IMG/VR virus record: IMGVR_UViG_3300048024_000708 | Location: 1 to 33,361 of that record | DNA: 33,361 nt | Source of the DNA: a virus | Direction: 5' to 3' (one strand) | In this document: positions 1 to 7,792 of the stretch, piece after piece | How the letters are laid out: every line of letters begins with the position of its first letter | Numbering within the stretch: position 1 is the stretch's first letter | Notes under the pieces: model-generated | Databases searched by the model: none | What the model was told of the DNA's origin: nothing | What the model saw: only the letters and a program-made list of their open reading frames with translations | Position numbers and translations under genes: made by a program

Positions 1-492
1 AGCGGTACTCTTGATGTCACTGGAGAAACATTTTTACAAAGCGATCTCTACGTTGGTCAAACTGGCTATATAACTGGAGACTTAAATGTCAGTGGCGCTG
101 GTAGATATGGAGATGATGTCTTACTGGAAAATAGTCAAAGCGGGCTCGCTATAGCAGCAATAAACGGAGTCGGCACAGGTATAAGGATTAATGATTGGAT
201 TATTGAGCACGATATCATACAGCCAGATACTGTTAATAAATCATTTAGCGAATTATTGGTAAATGGTCCAAACGCTAGTGATATTATATCAATGAATGCA
301 AGCGTATATAGAAATGCAGATAGTATAGCGTATTCTGTTTACTCTGTAGCTAATCCTTCTCAGTCTCCTGATGGCCCAGGATACAATTTTGAGATATCTT
401 ATAGTGGTACAACTGTTAAAGTAGTGGATCTAGACGATGCTTTAGAAATATCTGATAAAGTTTATGTAGATATAAAATATAAAGTTATTTAG
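1..492 (+). CDS. Phage fibre-like structural protein, C-terminal part (5' end outside window)
   Basis: The frame is open from base 1, so this is the last 163 codons of a longer gene; the TTG at 256 is internal. The visible N-terminal half has short repeats of the type G-x-L-x-V-x-G (for example SGTLDV and GDLNVSG about 20 residues apart), typical of beta-structured trimeric fibre stalks. The last ~80 residues are a more ordinary beta-rich domain ending in YVDIKYKVI. The same repeat style (LHVKGGITAEGNLLIYG) ends the fibre gene at 10079, which supports a tail or virion fibre role. The stop overlaps by 4 bases the convergent gene that ends at 489. No chaperone or peptidase motif is visible. The specific fibre type cannot be told. 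Confidence 0.7.
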   Translation, partial: SGTLDVTGETFLQSDLYVGQTGYITGDLNVSGAGRYGDDVLLENSQSGLAIAAINGVGTGIRINDWIIEHDIIQPDTVNKSFSELLVNGPNASDIISMNASVYRNADSIAYSVYSVANPSQSPDGPGYNFEISYSGTTVKVVDLDDALEISDKVYVDIKYKVI

Positions 493-866
493 AAATCAAT
501 TTTAAAGTTTTTAGTATCTATTGTTTTTTTATCTAAGTGATGTTTTGTGCCGTTTCGTTTTTTTGCATAATCCTTGAAGTATTTCTGCTTAACTGGATCA
601 ACTCCTCCGTTTTGATCTGCTCTTTTTGCTGAAAGTTCTGCACTAGCATCCATCATATCTCCGATAGTGCCTTTTTTGTTTTTTGTTTTATTTACAAAAT
701 CATTATTGTCCCAAGGGTTTATGGGTGCCTCAGTATTTAAGTTCGGAGAGTGGTATACTCGCTGCCATTTAACGCCGTCAATTTCTAACATTTTTTCTTC
801 GTCCATATGAAAAAAGGCTTCTTTGTACTTTTCTTTTTTAGGGTGCTTGAATAAGTAAATGGGCAT
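489..866 (-). CDS. FmdB-like small phage protein, function unknown
   Basis: 125 residues. The start MPIYLFKHP resembles the opening of FmdB-type zinc-ribbon proteins (MPxYxFKHP), a family I recognise in marine myoviruses. There is not a single cysteine, so no zinc ribbon can form. The body contains the conserved-looking stretches DFVNKTKNKKGTIGDMMD and GVDPVKQKYFKDYAKKRNG, and the C-terminus is rich in Lys and His. Its ATG overlaps the stop of the upstream glycosyltransferase by one base (TAATG), so it is probably translated by coupling and is last in the leftward operon. Family recognition is from memory of similar phage proteins; the function is unknown. Confidence 0.6.
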   Translation of the reverse strand: MPIYLFKHPKKEKYKEAFFHMDEEKMLEIDGVKWQRVYHSPNLNTEAPINPWDNNDFVNKTKNKKGTIGDMMDASAELSAKRADQNGGVDPVKQKYFKDYAKKRNGTKHHLDKKTIDTKNFKIDF

Positions 867-1942
867 TACATTATAGAATTAAGTAAAATGTCAACTGTAT
901 TTGAGTATGTAAATTTATTCGCTGTATCTAAGCCCTTTTCATTTTTTTGTTTAGCAAGCGACTCAGCCTTCTCGAAAGCTTCATTTATAGCATCCTGTTC
1001 AAAAAGATTTATTGAGCCTTGATTATATGGGGCTCCTTTGTTAAAGAATTGCCCATCATGAGCGAGAGCTTTATTGGACGGCTCGACAATAATTGCGTTT
1101 TCTGAGTTAGCCCAATCCTTGTGACTAGTGTGATTTAAAACTAAACTCCACTTTCCTAGACATGTAGAATTAAACGCAGGAAGATTCCATCCTTCTGCTC
1201 CACTCATCCCTGATAAATCTACATCAATTGCATTGAGGAAATCATTAACTTCTGAATTAGTTTTTAATCTAGGTAAAAAAGAAATGTTTGAAAAAGTTTT
1301 CCCGCCAAAAAGAATATTCAATCTTTGATTAAGTTCGCCCTTCTTGAAGAATGGATTTTCGATTACACAAGTTAGTCTGAATTTATTATTATCTCCATAT
1401 TTATCTGCCCAAGCTTTCAATATTAAATCGTGATTTTTTCTTTTTTCATATTTACCCATTAATCCAAAATGAATTATATCATCAGATAGATATTGTTTAT
1501 CTGTTACGCAAAAGTCTTCATCGAAGCCCATTGGGCAAAAAGATATGTTTTTACATGAATCTTTAAAACAATCAACAGCGTGAGAAGAACTAAAAAACAC
1601 ATGGTCTTGAAAATTTACCAAGGTTTTTTCTTGCTCTGTAGGCTCATCTGTTTCATAAAAAGTTAATAAATTTTGATTTTTGGAGATTCTGTTTTCAGAG
1701 CCGTTAATATGCCAAAGTGATAATGTAGGTAAATCTTTATCTAGCTTTGAGTATCTATTATTAATGGACTCCTGCACCCAATTTTTAAGTTCCTCCTCCA
1801 TTTTATCGAAAGCAGAGATATCTACATTACCATGCGGGAATATTTTAGTATCAATATTTTTTTTATGCAATTGCCTTATTATATTGTAGGCTACATTTCC
1901 AAATGAAAGTGAATTAATTGGGCATTTTAAAATTAAACTCAT
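866..1942 (-). CDS. Glycosyltransferase, GT-B fold (family 4-like)
   Basis: 358 residues. The C-terminal half has the features of group 1 (GT4-like) retaining glycosyltransferases: a strand-loop near residues 157-178 (HFGLMGKYEKRKNHDLILKA) and, near 245-262, the acidic donor-binding segment SGAEGWNLPAFNSTCLG. The N-terminal SLSFGNVAYNI plus the following helix looks like the first Rossmann strand and its loop. Such enzymes move a sugar from a nucleotide-sugar to a protein, glycan or modified base; the acceptor cannot be read from sequence. It is the first gene after a short gap following the nuclease gene and has its own candidate promoter (TTGAAT, 16 bases, TATAAT, 4 bases, ATG). Possible roles are virion glycosylation, DNA hypermodification or change of the host surface. 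Confidence 0.8.
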   Translation of the reverse strand: MSLILKCPINSLSFGNVAYNIIRQLHKKNIDTKIFPHGNVDISAFDKMEEELKNWVQESINNRYSKLDKDLPTLSLWHINGSENRISKNQNLLTFYETDEPTEQEKTLVNFQDHVFFSSSHAVDCFKDSCKNISFCPMGFDEDFCVTDKQYLSDDIIHFGLMGKYEKRKNHDLILKAWADKYGDNNKFRLTCVIENPFFKKGELNQRLNILFGGKTFSNISFLPRLKTNSEVNDFLNAIDVDLSGMSGAEGWNLPAFNSTCLGKWSLVLNHTSHKDWANSENAIIVEPSNKALAHDGQFFNKGAPYNQGSINLFEQDAINEAFEKAESLAKQKNEKGLDTANKFTYSNTVDILLNSIM

Positions 1943-1974
1943 ATTTATTATAAACTATCTATTACATTATTCAA
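1943..1974 (-). promoter_or_regulatory. Candidate promoter of the glycosyltransferase gene
   Basis: On the minus strand TTGAAT (1974-1969) is followed after 16 bases by a perfect TATAAT (1952-1947), then AAAT and the ATG at 1942. With such a short gap the transcript would be leaderless or nearly so. The -35 overlaps the end of the nuclease gene, and no Shine-Dalgarno sequence is present. Confidence 0.5.
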
Positions 1975-2318
1975 TAGCTTTTTTTATGTAAATGACCTTT
2001 TGCTAACATAATTTCATTTATGCTATTATTTTTATTTTTATCTGTATAGAGAATTCCAAGGACTCTGCCAAATTTACCACAGCCAAAAGATTCTAGGTAA
2101 ATTTCATTATTCAATGAAATGATATTTTTTAAAAAATCTTTAGATTTTAAACCTAGCTCTTTTTCTTCTTTATTCCTAGTTCTTGTTTCTGGTGCATTCA
2201 CTCCAAAAAAGCGAATTCTTTTTTCTACGAAAGTATTAAATCCTAGGTCTATTACCGCATCTACAGTGTCTCCGTCAAGAACTTTAATTATTGATTTTAT
2301 TTTATAGTAATACATCAA
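1971..2318 (-). CDS. Staphylococcal-nuclease-like (thermonuclease) domain protein
   Basis: 115 residues, essentially a bare SNase (OB-fold) domain with no signal peptide, so it probably acts inside the cell. Recognisable elements compared with staphylococcal nuclease are D15-G16-D17-T18 (calcium-binding Asp region), R36 and E44 in RIRFFGVNAPET (matching R35 and E43) and R85 in GKFGRVLG (matching R87). The residue matching Asp40 is Asn41, a change seen in many phage and bacterial homologues. It would cut DNA or RNA in a calcium-dependent way, perhaps in host genome breakdown or nucleotide salvage. Its ATG overlaps the SSB stop by 4 bases (ATGA), placing it in the replication operon. Confidence 0.85.
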   Translation of the reverse strand: MMYYYKIKSIIKVLDGDTVDAVIDLGFNTFVEKRIRFFGVNAPETRTRNKEEKELGLKSKDFLKNIISLNNEIYLESFGCGKFGRVLGILYTDKNKNNSINEIMLAKGHLHKKSY

Positions 2319-2728
2319 AAAGGTATATCTTCCATTTGAGCATAATCTTCTGCGTCATCTTCAATAAATACTGATTCATCTTTAGGTTTTTCTACTTTTA
2401 ATGTACTAGGTTTAGCTTGTGTATTGTCAGCTAATTCGTATTTAAGTAATTTTATATAATCTACTAAGCAGTATAATCTTGAGCGAGTTTGATTATCTTT
2501 AGTTTTCCAAGAGTTGTATCTCATTTTACCATCAATTAATACAGGCTTACCTTTCTTGAGTTGAGGAAAGCAGTATTCCGCTTTCTTGCCCCAAACTTCA
2601 GCATCTATATATGTAACGGTATCCATTTCGTTAACCGCAAGAGTAAAATTTACTACTAACATATCATTTTTAACTTTCTTAGCTACGGCATCTTTTGTCA
2701 AATTACCCATTCCTGTATATCTATTCAT
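2315..2728 (-). CDS. ssb: Single-stranded DNA-binding protein
   Basis: 137 residues. The N-terminal ~105 residues form an SSB-type OB fold: MGNLTKDAVAKKV, then the hydrophobic strand VVNFTLAVNE, then AEVWGKKAEYCFPQLKKG and VLIDGKMRYNSWKTKDNQTR, which closely follow bacterial SSBs. A linker leads to an acidic C-terminal tail ending MEDIPF, the protein-interaction tip (DDIPF in Escherichia coli SSB) that recruits replication and repair partners. This is a bacterial-type SSB rather than a T4 gp32-type protein. It overlaps the sigma factor gene upstream by 8 bases and the nuclease gene downstream by 4, so the three are co-transcribed and probably translationally coupled. Confidence 0.92.
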   Translation of the reverse strand: MNRYTGMGNLTKDAVAKKVKNDMLVVNFTLAVNEMDTVTYIDAEVWGKKAEYCFPQLKKGKPVLIDGKMRYNSWKTKDNQTRSRLYCLVDYIKLLKYELADNTQAKPSTLKVEKPKDESVFIEDDAEDYAQMEDIPF

Positions 2729-3317
2729 TTACTTTTACTATTCTCCTTAATTCTTTAATTGTTTTTTTATGAAGGTTAATGCAACCTTGTATTGACATTC
2801 CTATTTCTTTATGTATCAATCGCCATGGTTTTATTTTATTATCTTTATAGGAAAAGTATCTTAGATCAAAAATTTTCTTAACTCTTTGATCTTTATGATT
2901 TTCTAAGTATTCATTAATTCTTTTAAATAACTCCTTGCTATCAGATTTAATTATATTTGACACATGCTCTTCTTCGCTCAAGAATGAAATCCAATCTAAT
3001 TTCATTTCTTCACAATTTACTTCAGGTTTCTTTTTGTTTTTGTTGTATGTGTTTAAGCATAAATATTTAGCTTGATTACCTAAGTGTGTTACAAATTTTA
3101 CGTTTTTTGAGAAATCGAAACTCTTAATAGCTTTATAAATTTGATAGTTTTTTTCCGAAAGTAAATCATCCCTGTTTGAGTATTCACTATTCTCTGGTAC
3201 GTAATGCTTAACCATTTCTATAAAGATTCCAGAGTGCTTATCTATTATTTTAGATAGGTTTGATTCTACGTTTTTCTCTTCTTGTATTTCTTTAATAACT
3301 GAATCTTCTTCAATCAT
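2721..3317 (-). CDS. Phage RNA polymerase sigma factor (gp55-like, sigma-70 family)
   Basis: 198 residues, about the size of T4 gp55 (185). Residues ~20-95 resemble sigma region 2: a helix with SKIIDKHSGIFIEMVKHYV, then SNRDDLLSEKNYQIYKAIKS and NVKFVTHLGNQAKYLCLNTY, matching the DL-E and KFxTxxxxxxK patterns that bind core polymerase and the -10 element. Residues ~140-192 look like a region 4 helix-turn-helix (RVKKIFDLRYF ... RLIHKEIGMSIQGCINLHKK). There is no clear region 1 or 3. It would redirect host RNA polymerase to phage late promoters. A candidate target is the repeated GTGTAA-N8-ATG motif found elsewhere in the window. The ATGA overlap with the dUTPase gene puts it in the operon from 4148. 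The assignment is by pattern and is divergent. Confidence 0.72.
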   Translation of the reverse strand: MIEEDSVIKEIQEEKNVESNLSKIIDKHSGIFIEMVKHYVPENSEYSNRDDLLSEKNYQIYKAIKSFDFSKNVKFVTHLGNQAKYLCLNTYNKNKKKPEVNCEEMKLDWISFLSEEEHVSNIIKSDSKELFKRINEYLENHKDQRVKKIFDLRYFSYKDNKIKPWRLIHKEIGMSIQGCINLHKKTIKELRRIVKVNE

Positions 3318-3841
3318 AATCCTGTACTACCAAAACCCCCCATGTTTCTTTCTGTTTTTTTCTTATTATCATTCATACCTTCAATTTTTATTAAATTATG
3401 TTTCGAGAATATTACTTGCCCTATCTTGTCGCCCTTTTGGTATATTTTTTCTTCGTTTATACTTGTTAAACTAACTAAAACACCATCATCATTTTTTATT
3501 GTATGAATGTCTTCTGGTTGATATATGTATTTAAATCTTAATTTAATTGAGTCTCTATAACCAGAGTCTATTACTCCAACACTATTACATAATAATAGAT
3601 TATACCTACTGACACTAGACCTAGGGAATACATTGGCGTAGAACTCATACTCTCCCCATGCATCTTGAAAGTCAAATTCTACTGCAGTATCATATTCTAT
3701 ATAAGATATGCTTTTATATAGATTTGCCATCCATAGGTCTCCTGTTATTTTAGGTTGGCTCGCTGCGATTATATCATATCCAGCATCTCCATGATTTTGG
3801 GGAGCTACAATATTGTGAGAATTGTTGATTTTAAGATTCAT
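3314..3841 (-). CDS. dut: dUTP diphosphatase (trimeric dUTPase)
   Basis: 175 residues. All five dUTPase motifs are present in order: motif 1 DAGYDI (19-24), motif 2 PRSSVSRYNLLL (73-84), motif 3 GVIDSGYRD (89-97) with the catalytic Asp92 and base-selecting Tyr95, motif 4 YQKGDKIGQVIF (134-145) and the C-terminal arm motif 5 RNMGGFGSTG (165-174). The enzyme hydrolyses dUTP to dUMP and pyrophosphate, keeping uracil out of phage DNA and supplying the dTMP precursor. It is slightly longer than the usual ~150 residues because of inserted loops at 30-60 and 105-130. The start overlaps the upstream gene by 11 bases. Confidence 0.95.
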   Translation of the reverse strand: MNLKINNSHNIVAPQNHGDAGYDIIAASQPKITGDLWMANLYKSISYIEYDTAVEFDFQDAWGEYEFYANVFPRSSVSRYNLLLCNSVGVIDSGYRDSIKLRFKYIYQPEDIHTIKNDDGVLVSLTSINEEKIYQKGDKIGQVIFSKHNLIKIEGMNDNKKKTERNMGGFGSTGL

Positions 3842-4148
3842 TTTGAATTTGATTTATGATTTGGTCAAGATCCTTAGATAGATCATGAAGACCTGCGTTT
3901 GATAAAATTTTAGGAGAATAACAAAATGAACATATATCCATATTTTGATCACTTTTTGAAAATTCTGATAAATTTGTAACCATAATTGTTGGAGATATTT
4001 TCATGTCCAAATCTTTATTATATATTTCAGTTACAGCTTTAGTTGCAGCCTCCACTTCACTTTCTGACTTAACTACAGACTCCCAGTTTGCCGAACTTAC
4101 TAAATATAGTTTTTTGCGTTTTTCTTTTTCTGAATTTCTAAATGTCAT
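3831..4148 (-). CDS. Hypothetical protein, first gene of the leftward replication operon
   Basis: 105 residues from the ATG at 4148 (MTFRNSEKEKRKKLYLVSSANWESVV). A TTG-started version 10 codons longer is possible, but the preferred start sits exactly where transcription is predicted to begin (TTGACT, 17 bases, TATGAT, 6 bases, ATG). The N-terminus is basic, the middle is mixed alpha/beta (VTNLSEFSKSDQNMDICSFC, a C-x-x-C pair without a second pair), and the C-terminus is a short amphipathic helix. No known family is recognised. Its place before dUTPase, sigma factor and SSB suggests an early function in host takeover or replication, which is inference only. Confidence 0.6.
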   Translation of the reverse strand: MTFRNSEKEKRKKLYLVSSANWESVVKSESEVEAATKAVTEIYNKDLDMKISPTIMVTNLSEFSKSDQNMDICSFCYSPKILSNAGLHDLSKDLDQIINQIQNES

Positions 4149-4183
4149 GATTAAATCATATACGAAAATTAACTCCAAGTCAA
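4149..4183 (-). promoter_or_regulatory. Promoter of the leftward operon, predicted leaderless start
   Basis: On the minus strand TTGACT (4183-4178), exactly 17 bases, TATGAT (4160-4155), then six bases TTAATC and the ATG at 4148. A sigma-70 start 7 bases after the -10 falls on the A of that ATG. No ribosome-binding site fits between promoter and gene. The same arrangement is seen at 31852-31886. Confidence 0.7.
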
Positions 4184-4339
4184 TACTAAATAATTTTATA
4201 TATATTGGTTATTCGAAGTTATGCAATACAATATATTATTTATATTATATACTACGGTATAGATTATATATAGTCATTATAAAAAATCAAGAAAAAAAAT
4301 AAATTTGAAAAAATAATAAAGAATTACAAAATATATTGT
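4184..4339. other. Very AT-rich divergent intergenic region
   Basis: 156 bases between the leftward operon promoter and the rightward spermidine synthase-like gene, almost entirely A and T with runs of TATA and a long A-rich stretch (4281-4320). It must hold the rightward promoter for the gene at 4340. The best -10-like match (TATATT, 4332-4337) lies only two bases before the ATG and has no convincing -35. No iterons or gene-sized reading frame of its own were seen; a rightward frame here is only the antisense of the 3831-4148 gene. Confidence 0.4.
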
Positions 4340-5242
4340 ATGAACTACAAAAGATTATCCTCGCAGAATCACCCAATAGACATTTCATTTCAAACAGTTA
4401 AAACAGTATATTCGAGCAATAATACTCCTAAAATAGAAATTTTAAAAATCAAAGATAATGGTTTATGCTTGACAATGGAAGACGATATTCAATTCTTGGA
4501 ATCTCAGCATGAAACTTACCACGAAGTTTTTGCTCACACACCTTGCAGGTATTCGGAAAAGATCGAAGACATACTAATTCTTGGAGGTGGAGATGGAGGG
4601 GTCGCTACAGAAATATTAAAATACCCATCAGTTCAAACGATTACCATTGTAGACTTATCGAAAGATGTGGTCGATTTATGCTTGAAATATTTTCCTGAAA
4701 TTTCAAATGGCTTACTAGATTCCAGAACGGAAATAATTTACGATAATGCTTGTTCATGGATTAAGGATCAAAAAAAACAATATGACTTAATTTATATAGA
4801 TACGACGGATTTTAACTTTAAGCACGAAAATGAAAATACAATACTAGATCCGTCTTGTGCTGAGTCAAAGAAGATGAACTTAAGAGATTCCAATAATGTA
4901 TTCAGCTGTATTAAAAACTTAAAAGAGAACGGTGTATTGACATTCAATCATGATTTCTGTGGTCTGGATGCTCACTCAATTTATGTAAAAGAAAACTTCC
5001 TCAGGCAAAAGTTTAAAGACACGTTACCATTTACCTCAAATATACCATACTTCCCAGGGAACCAATACTGCTTCATAATGTGCAGTTTAAAAGAACTCAA
5101 AAAATTCAACCAATTAGATTTTTCAATAAACGACATAGATACAAGGATTTATAATCGAAATTCGCATCTAGCATCTCTTTTCATTAGTAAAGAGTACGAA
5201 GATTTATTCCCTGGCTTACAGATGAATATAGAAAAATGTTAA
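4340..5242 (+). CDS. speE: Spermidine synthase-like aminopropyltransferase
   Basis: 300 residues, the usual spermidine synthase length. The N-terminal beta domain ends in LTMEDDIQFLESQHETYHEV (cf. LxLDGxxQxxxxDExxYHE), the polyamine-site gatekeeper segment. It is followed by AHTPC and the Rossmann glycine motif ILILGGGDGGVATEILKY (92-109). The acidic residue that binds the ribose of decarboxylated S-adenosylmethionine would be Asp in TIVDLSKDVV, where Glu is usual. The catalytic Asp motif is YDLIYIDTTDF (cf. YDVIxxDxxDP). The product would transfer an aminopropyl group from decarboxylated AdoMet to putrescine or a related amine. As a phage-carried metabolic gene it could raise polyamine levels for DNA packaging or translation. 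No AdoMet decarboxylase gene is in the window. A related aminopropyl or methyl transferase remains possible. Confidence 0.82.
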   Translation: MNYKRLSSQNHPIDISFQTVKTVYSSNNTPKIEILKIKDNGLCLTMEDDIQFLESQHETYHEVFAHTPCRYSEKIEDILILGGGDGGVATEILKYPSVQTITIVDLSKDVVDLCLKYFPEISNGLLDSRTEIIYDNACSWIKDQKKQYDLIYIDTTDFNFKHENENTILDPSCAESKKMNLRDSNNVFSCIKNLKENGVLTFNHDFCGLDAHSIYVKENFLRQKFKDTLPFTSNIPYFPGNQYCFIMCSLKELKKFNQLDFSINDIDTRIYNRNSHLASLFISKEYEDLFPGLQMNIEKC

Positions 5243-5261
5243 CAACTTCTTAACTTATTTA

Positions 5262-5290
5262 TTGACTTAAGCAGAATTAGCTGTTAGAAT
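5262..5290 (+). promoter_or_regulatory. Promoter of nrdA operon
   Basis: TTGACT (5262-5267), 17-base spacer, TAGAAT (5285-5290). Predicted start near 5297, giving a leader of about 45 bases. This member of the TTGACT set is not leaderless. A second element, GTGTAA, lies at 5326-5331, 10 bases before the ATG. Confidence 0.65.
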
Positions 5291-5325
5291 TATTTCTAAT
5301 TTGAAAAGAAAAATCGAAAACAATC

Positions 5326-5341
5326 GTGTAAAATAATATTC
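5326..5341 (+). promoter_or_regulatory. Possible second (late-type) promoter element before nrdA
   Basis: GTGTAA at 5326-5331 followed by 10 bases and the ATG of nrdA. Four other genes have the same hexamer with exactly 8 bases before ATG, so this copy is off by two and less certain. Confidence 0.3.
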
Positions 5342-7792
5342 ATGGAAATAAAGGTTAAGAAAAGAAACGGAAGACTTGAAAATTTTGAAGTAGAAAAAAT
5401 TAATGCAAGCGCAGAGAGAGCATGTAAAGATATATCAGATGTATCTCCTAGCGAAATCATACTAGATGCACAATTGCAATTATATGATAAAATTACAACA
5501 AAAGAGATAGATCAAGCTTTAATTCTATCCGCTAGAGAGAAGATAGAGAAAGAGCCTAATTACTCATTCGCAGCCGCACAACTACTATTAAACAATGTGT
5601 ACAAAGAAGTCTTCAAAGAGGGCGTGGATTCAGACACCTTTAAACTCCAATACAGGAAAAACTTTATACAAAATATTAAAAAATTAGTCAAGCTTGATAG
5701 GTTGGATAAAAGATTGTTAGATTTTGACTTAATCAAACTATCAGAAGCTATTAAAATAAGTAGAGATAAAAAATTCAAATACTTAGGGATTCAAATACTG
5801 ACCGACAGATATTTCATTAGAGAGGATAAGAAAATAATGGAAGCTCCTCAAAGTTTTTGGATGAGAGTTTCAATGGGTCTAGCTATAAATGAACAAGATA
5901 AAAACGAAAAAGCTATTGAGTTCTATAATTTAATCAGCAGCATGCTGTATACCCCCTCAACCCCAACTTTATTCAACAGTGGCACAACTCACTCCCAACT
6001 TAGCTCTTGTTATCTTAATACTTTTGATGACAGTATTGACGGTATTTTTGACGGCGCTTGGCAAGAAGCTCGTAAGTCAAAATACGCTGGTGGTCTTGGT
6101 CTTGATGTTACCCCTTTTCGTTCTACAGGCTCTCATATTCAGGGAACTAACGGTATCTCTAGTGGGCTTGTGCCTTGGCTTAAAATATATAACGATCTTC
6201 TAGTCGCTGTCAACCAAGGAGGCAAGAGGCCAGGTGCAGGATGTGCTTACCTAGAGCCTTGGCACCTAGACTTCGAAGATTTTCTAAATTTAAGAAGGAA
6301 TACTGGAGATGATAGATTGCGTTGCCATGATATGAATACAGCATCCTGGGTTCCTGATGAATTTATGCGTAGAGTCCAAAATGAAAAATCTTGGTACTTT
6401 TTTGACCCCAGAGACACAGTCGATGAAGAAGGTAAAACTTTACACGATCACTTTGGCCGAGGCTTCGATGATCGCTATAATAAACTATGCAAACAAGCGG
6501 ATGAAGGCTTGATTAAAAATTATAGAGTTATCCCCGCAAAAGAATTATGGAAAAAAATGCTTAAAGTTTTATTTGAAACATCTCATCCATGGAATACATT
6601 TAAAGACCCATGCAACATTCGGTATACAAATCAGCATGAAGGAGCAGTAAGAAGTTCTAACTTATGTACTGAAATTACCTTGCACACCAAATCCTCGAAA
6701 TACAAAAGTGGGCAAAAAACTGAAGTCGGTGAAACTGCAGTTTGTAATTTAGGCTCAGTTAATTTAACCAACCACTTAATTGAGAAAACAAACCACGGTT
6801 CTTCAAGTTACACAATTGATTACAAAAAGCTGGAATCGACTATTCATACCGCGATTAGAATTTTAGATAATGTAATTGATATAAACTTTTATCCCACTAA
6901 AGAAGCAGAGAACTCTAATCTCAGACATCGGCCAATCGGATTAGGCATGATGGGATTACATGATATACTCCACGCCCTTAACATTCAAATTGACAGTGAT
7001 GAAGCTGTTAAATTTAACGATAAATTATTCGAGTTCTACTCCTGCCATGCTATTTATGCTAGCTCAAAATTAGCAAAAGAAAAAGGTTCCTATAAAACTT
7101 ATGAAGGTTCATTATGGAGTCAAAATATTCTGCCGATAGATTCTTTTAATAATTTAATGGAATACAGGAAGAGTAGCAAAAAGGGCTCTGAAACAATTAA
7201 GGATTGGGAAAAAGTTAGGAAGCATATCGCTGAATTTGGAATGAGAAATTCAAACGTTATGGCTATAGCTCCAACAGCAACAATTGGTTATATTAATGGA
7301 ATTGAGCAAAGTATCGAACCTAATTTTTCAGTACTCTTTGTTTATGAAAATAAAAGTGGAAACTTTTATATAACTAATCCTCATTTTGTTAAAGACATGA
7401 AGGATAGAGATCTCTGGTCTCCAGAAATATCTACGTTAGTTAAAAATGTAGATGGCGATCTTTCCTTATTAAACGGATCAATTCCCGAAGATCTAAAAGA
7501 TAAATACAAAACCGCCTTCGATAGAGATATGATTAAATTAATCGACTGTAATTCTGTTCGTCAAAAATGGATAGATCAAGCAGTAAGCTTTAATTTATAC
7601 AATAAAACTACATCCCTTAAGTATTTAAATGATATATATATGGCTTCTTGGGAAGCTGGACTTAAAACAACATATTACTTAAGAAATAGGGCCGCAAGTA
7701 AAGTTGAAAAATCAACAGAGGAATCGAAAGAAGCATCAGCATGTAGTATTGAAGCAATGAAAAATGGTGAAGCTTGTGAAAGCTGCCAATAA
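5342..7792 (+). CDS. nrdA: Ribonucleoside-diphosphate reductase large subunit (class I)
   Basis: 816 residues. An N-terminal ATP-cone (about 1-92, starting KVKKRNGRLENFEVEKI) for allosteric activity control precedes the catalytic barrel. Active-site residues are visible: C223 in SSCYL and C468 in AVCNLGSVN form the redox pair, N440-C442-E444 in NLCTEI carry the thiyl radical, and Y778-Y779 continue the radical path from the small subunit. Family signatures NQGGKRPGAGCAYLEPWH and FGMRNSNVMAIAPTATIGY are intact. The C-terminal tail ends CESCQ, giving the shuttle cysteines C812 and C815. It reduces ribonucleoside diphosphates to deoxy forms together with NrdB, whose gene lies 19 kb downstream. 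The stop overlaps the Nudix gene start by one base (TAATG). Confidence 0.97.
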   Translation: MEIKVKKRNGRLENFEVEKINASAERACKDISDVSPSEIILDAQLQLYDKITTKEIDQALILSAREKIEKEPNYSFAAAQLLLNNVYKEVFKEGVDSDTFKLQYRKNFIQNIKKLVKLDRLDKRLLDFDLIKLSEAIKISRDKKFKYLGIQILTDRYFIREDKKIMEAPQSFWMRVSMGLAINEQDKNEKAIEFYNLISSMLYTPSTPTLFNSGTTHSQLSSCYLNTFDDSIDGIFDGAWQEARKSKYAGGLGLDVTPFRSTGSHIQGTNGISSGLVPWLKIYNDLLVAVNQGGKRPGAGCAYLEPWHLDFEDFLNLRRNTGDDRLRCHDMNTASWVPDEFMRRVQNEKSWYFFDPRDTVDEEGKTLHDHFGRGFDDRYNKLCKQADEGLIKNYRVIPAKELWKKMLKVLFETSHPWNTFKDPCNIRYTNQHEGAVRSSNLCTEITLHTKSSKYKSGQKTEVGETAVCNLGSVNLTNHLIEKTNHGSSSYTIDYKKLESTIHTAIRILDNVIDINFYPTKEAENSNLRHRPIGLGMMGLHDILHALNIQIDSDEAVKFNDKLFEFYSCHAIYASSKLAKEKGSYKTYEGSLWSQNILPIDSFNNLMEYRKSSKKGSETIKDWEKVRKHIAEFGMRNSNVMAIAPTATIGYINGIEQSIEPNFSVLFVYENKSGNFYITNPHFVKDMKDRDLWSPEISTLVKNVDGDLSLLNGSIPEDLKDKYKTAFDRDMIKLIDCNSVRQKWIDQAVSFNLYNKTTSLKYLNDIYMASWEAGLKTTYYLRNRAASKVEKSTEESKEASACSIEAMKNGEACESCQ

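Noticed and set aside
4149-4178. TTG start ten codons upstream of 4148
   Set aside because: The region is occupied by a TTGACT-N17-TATGAT promoter that would begin transcription at the ATG.
4003-4302. 99-codon rightward frame across the start of the leftward operon
   Set aside because: It is antisense to the 3831-4148 gene and crosses its promoter; the C-terminal part is translated AT-rich intergenic sequence.
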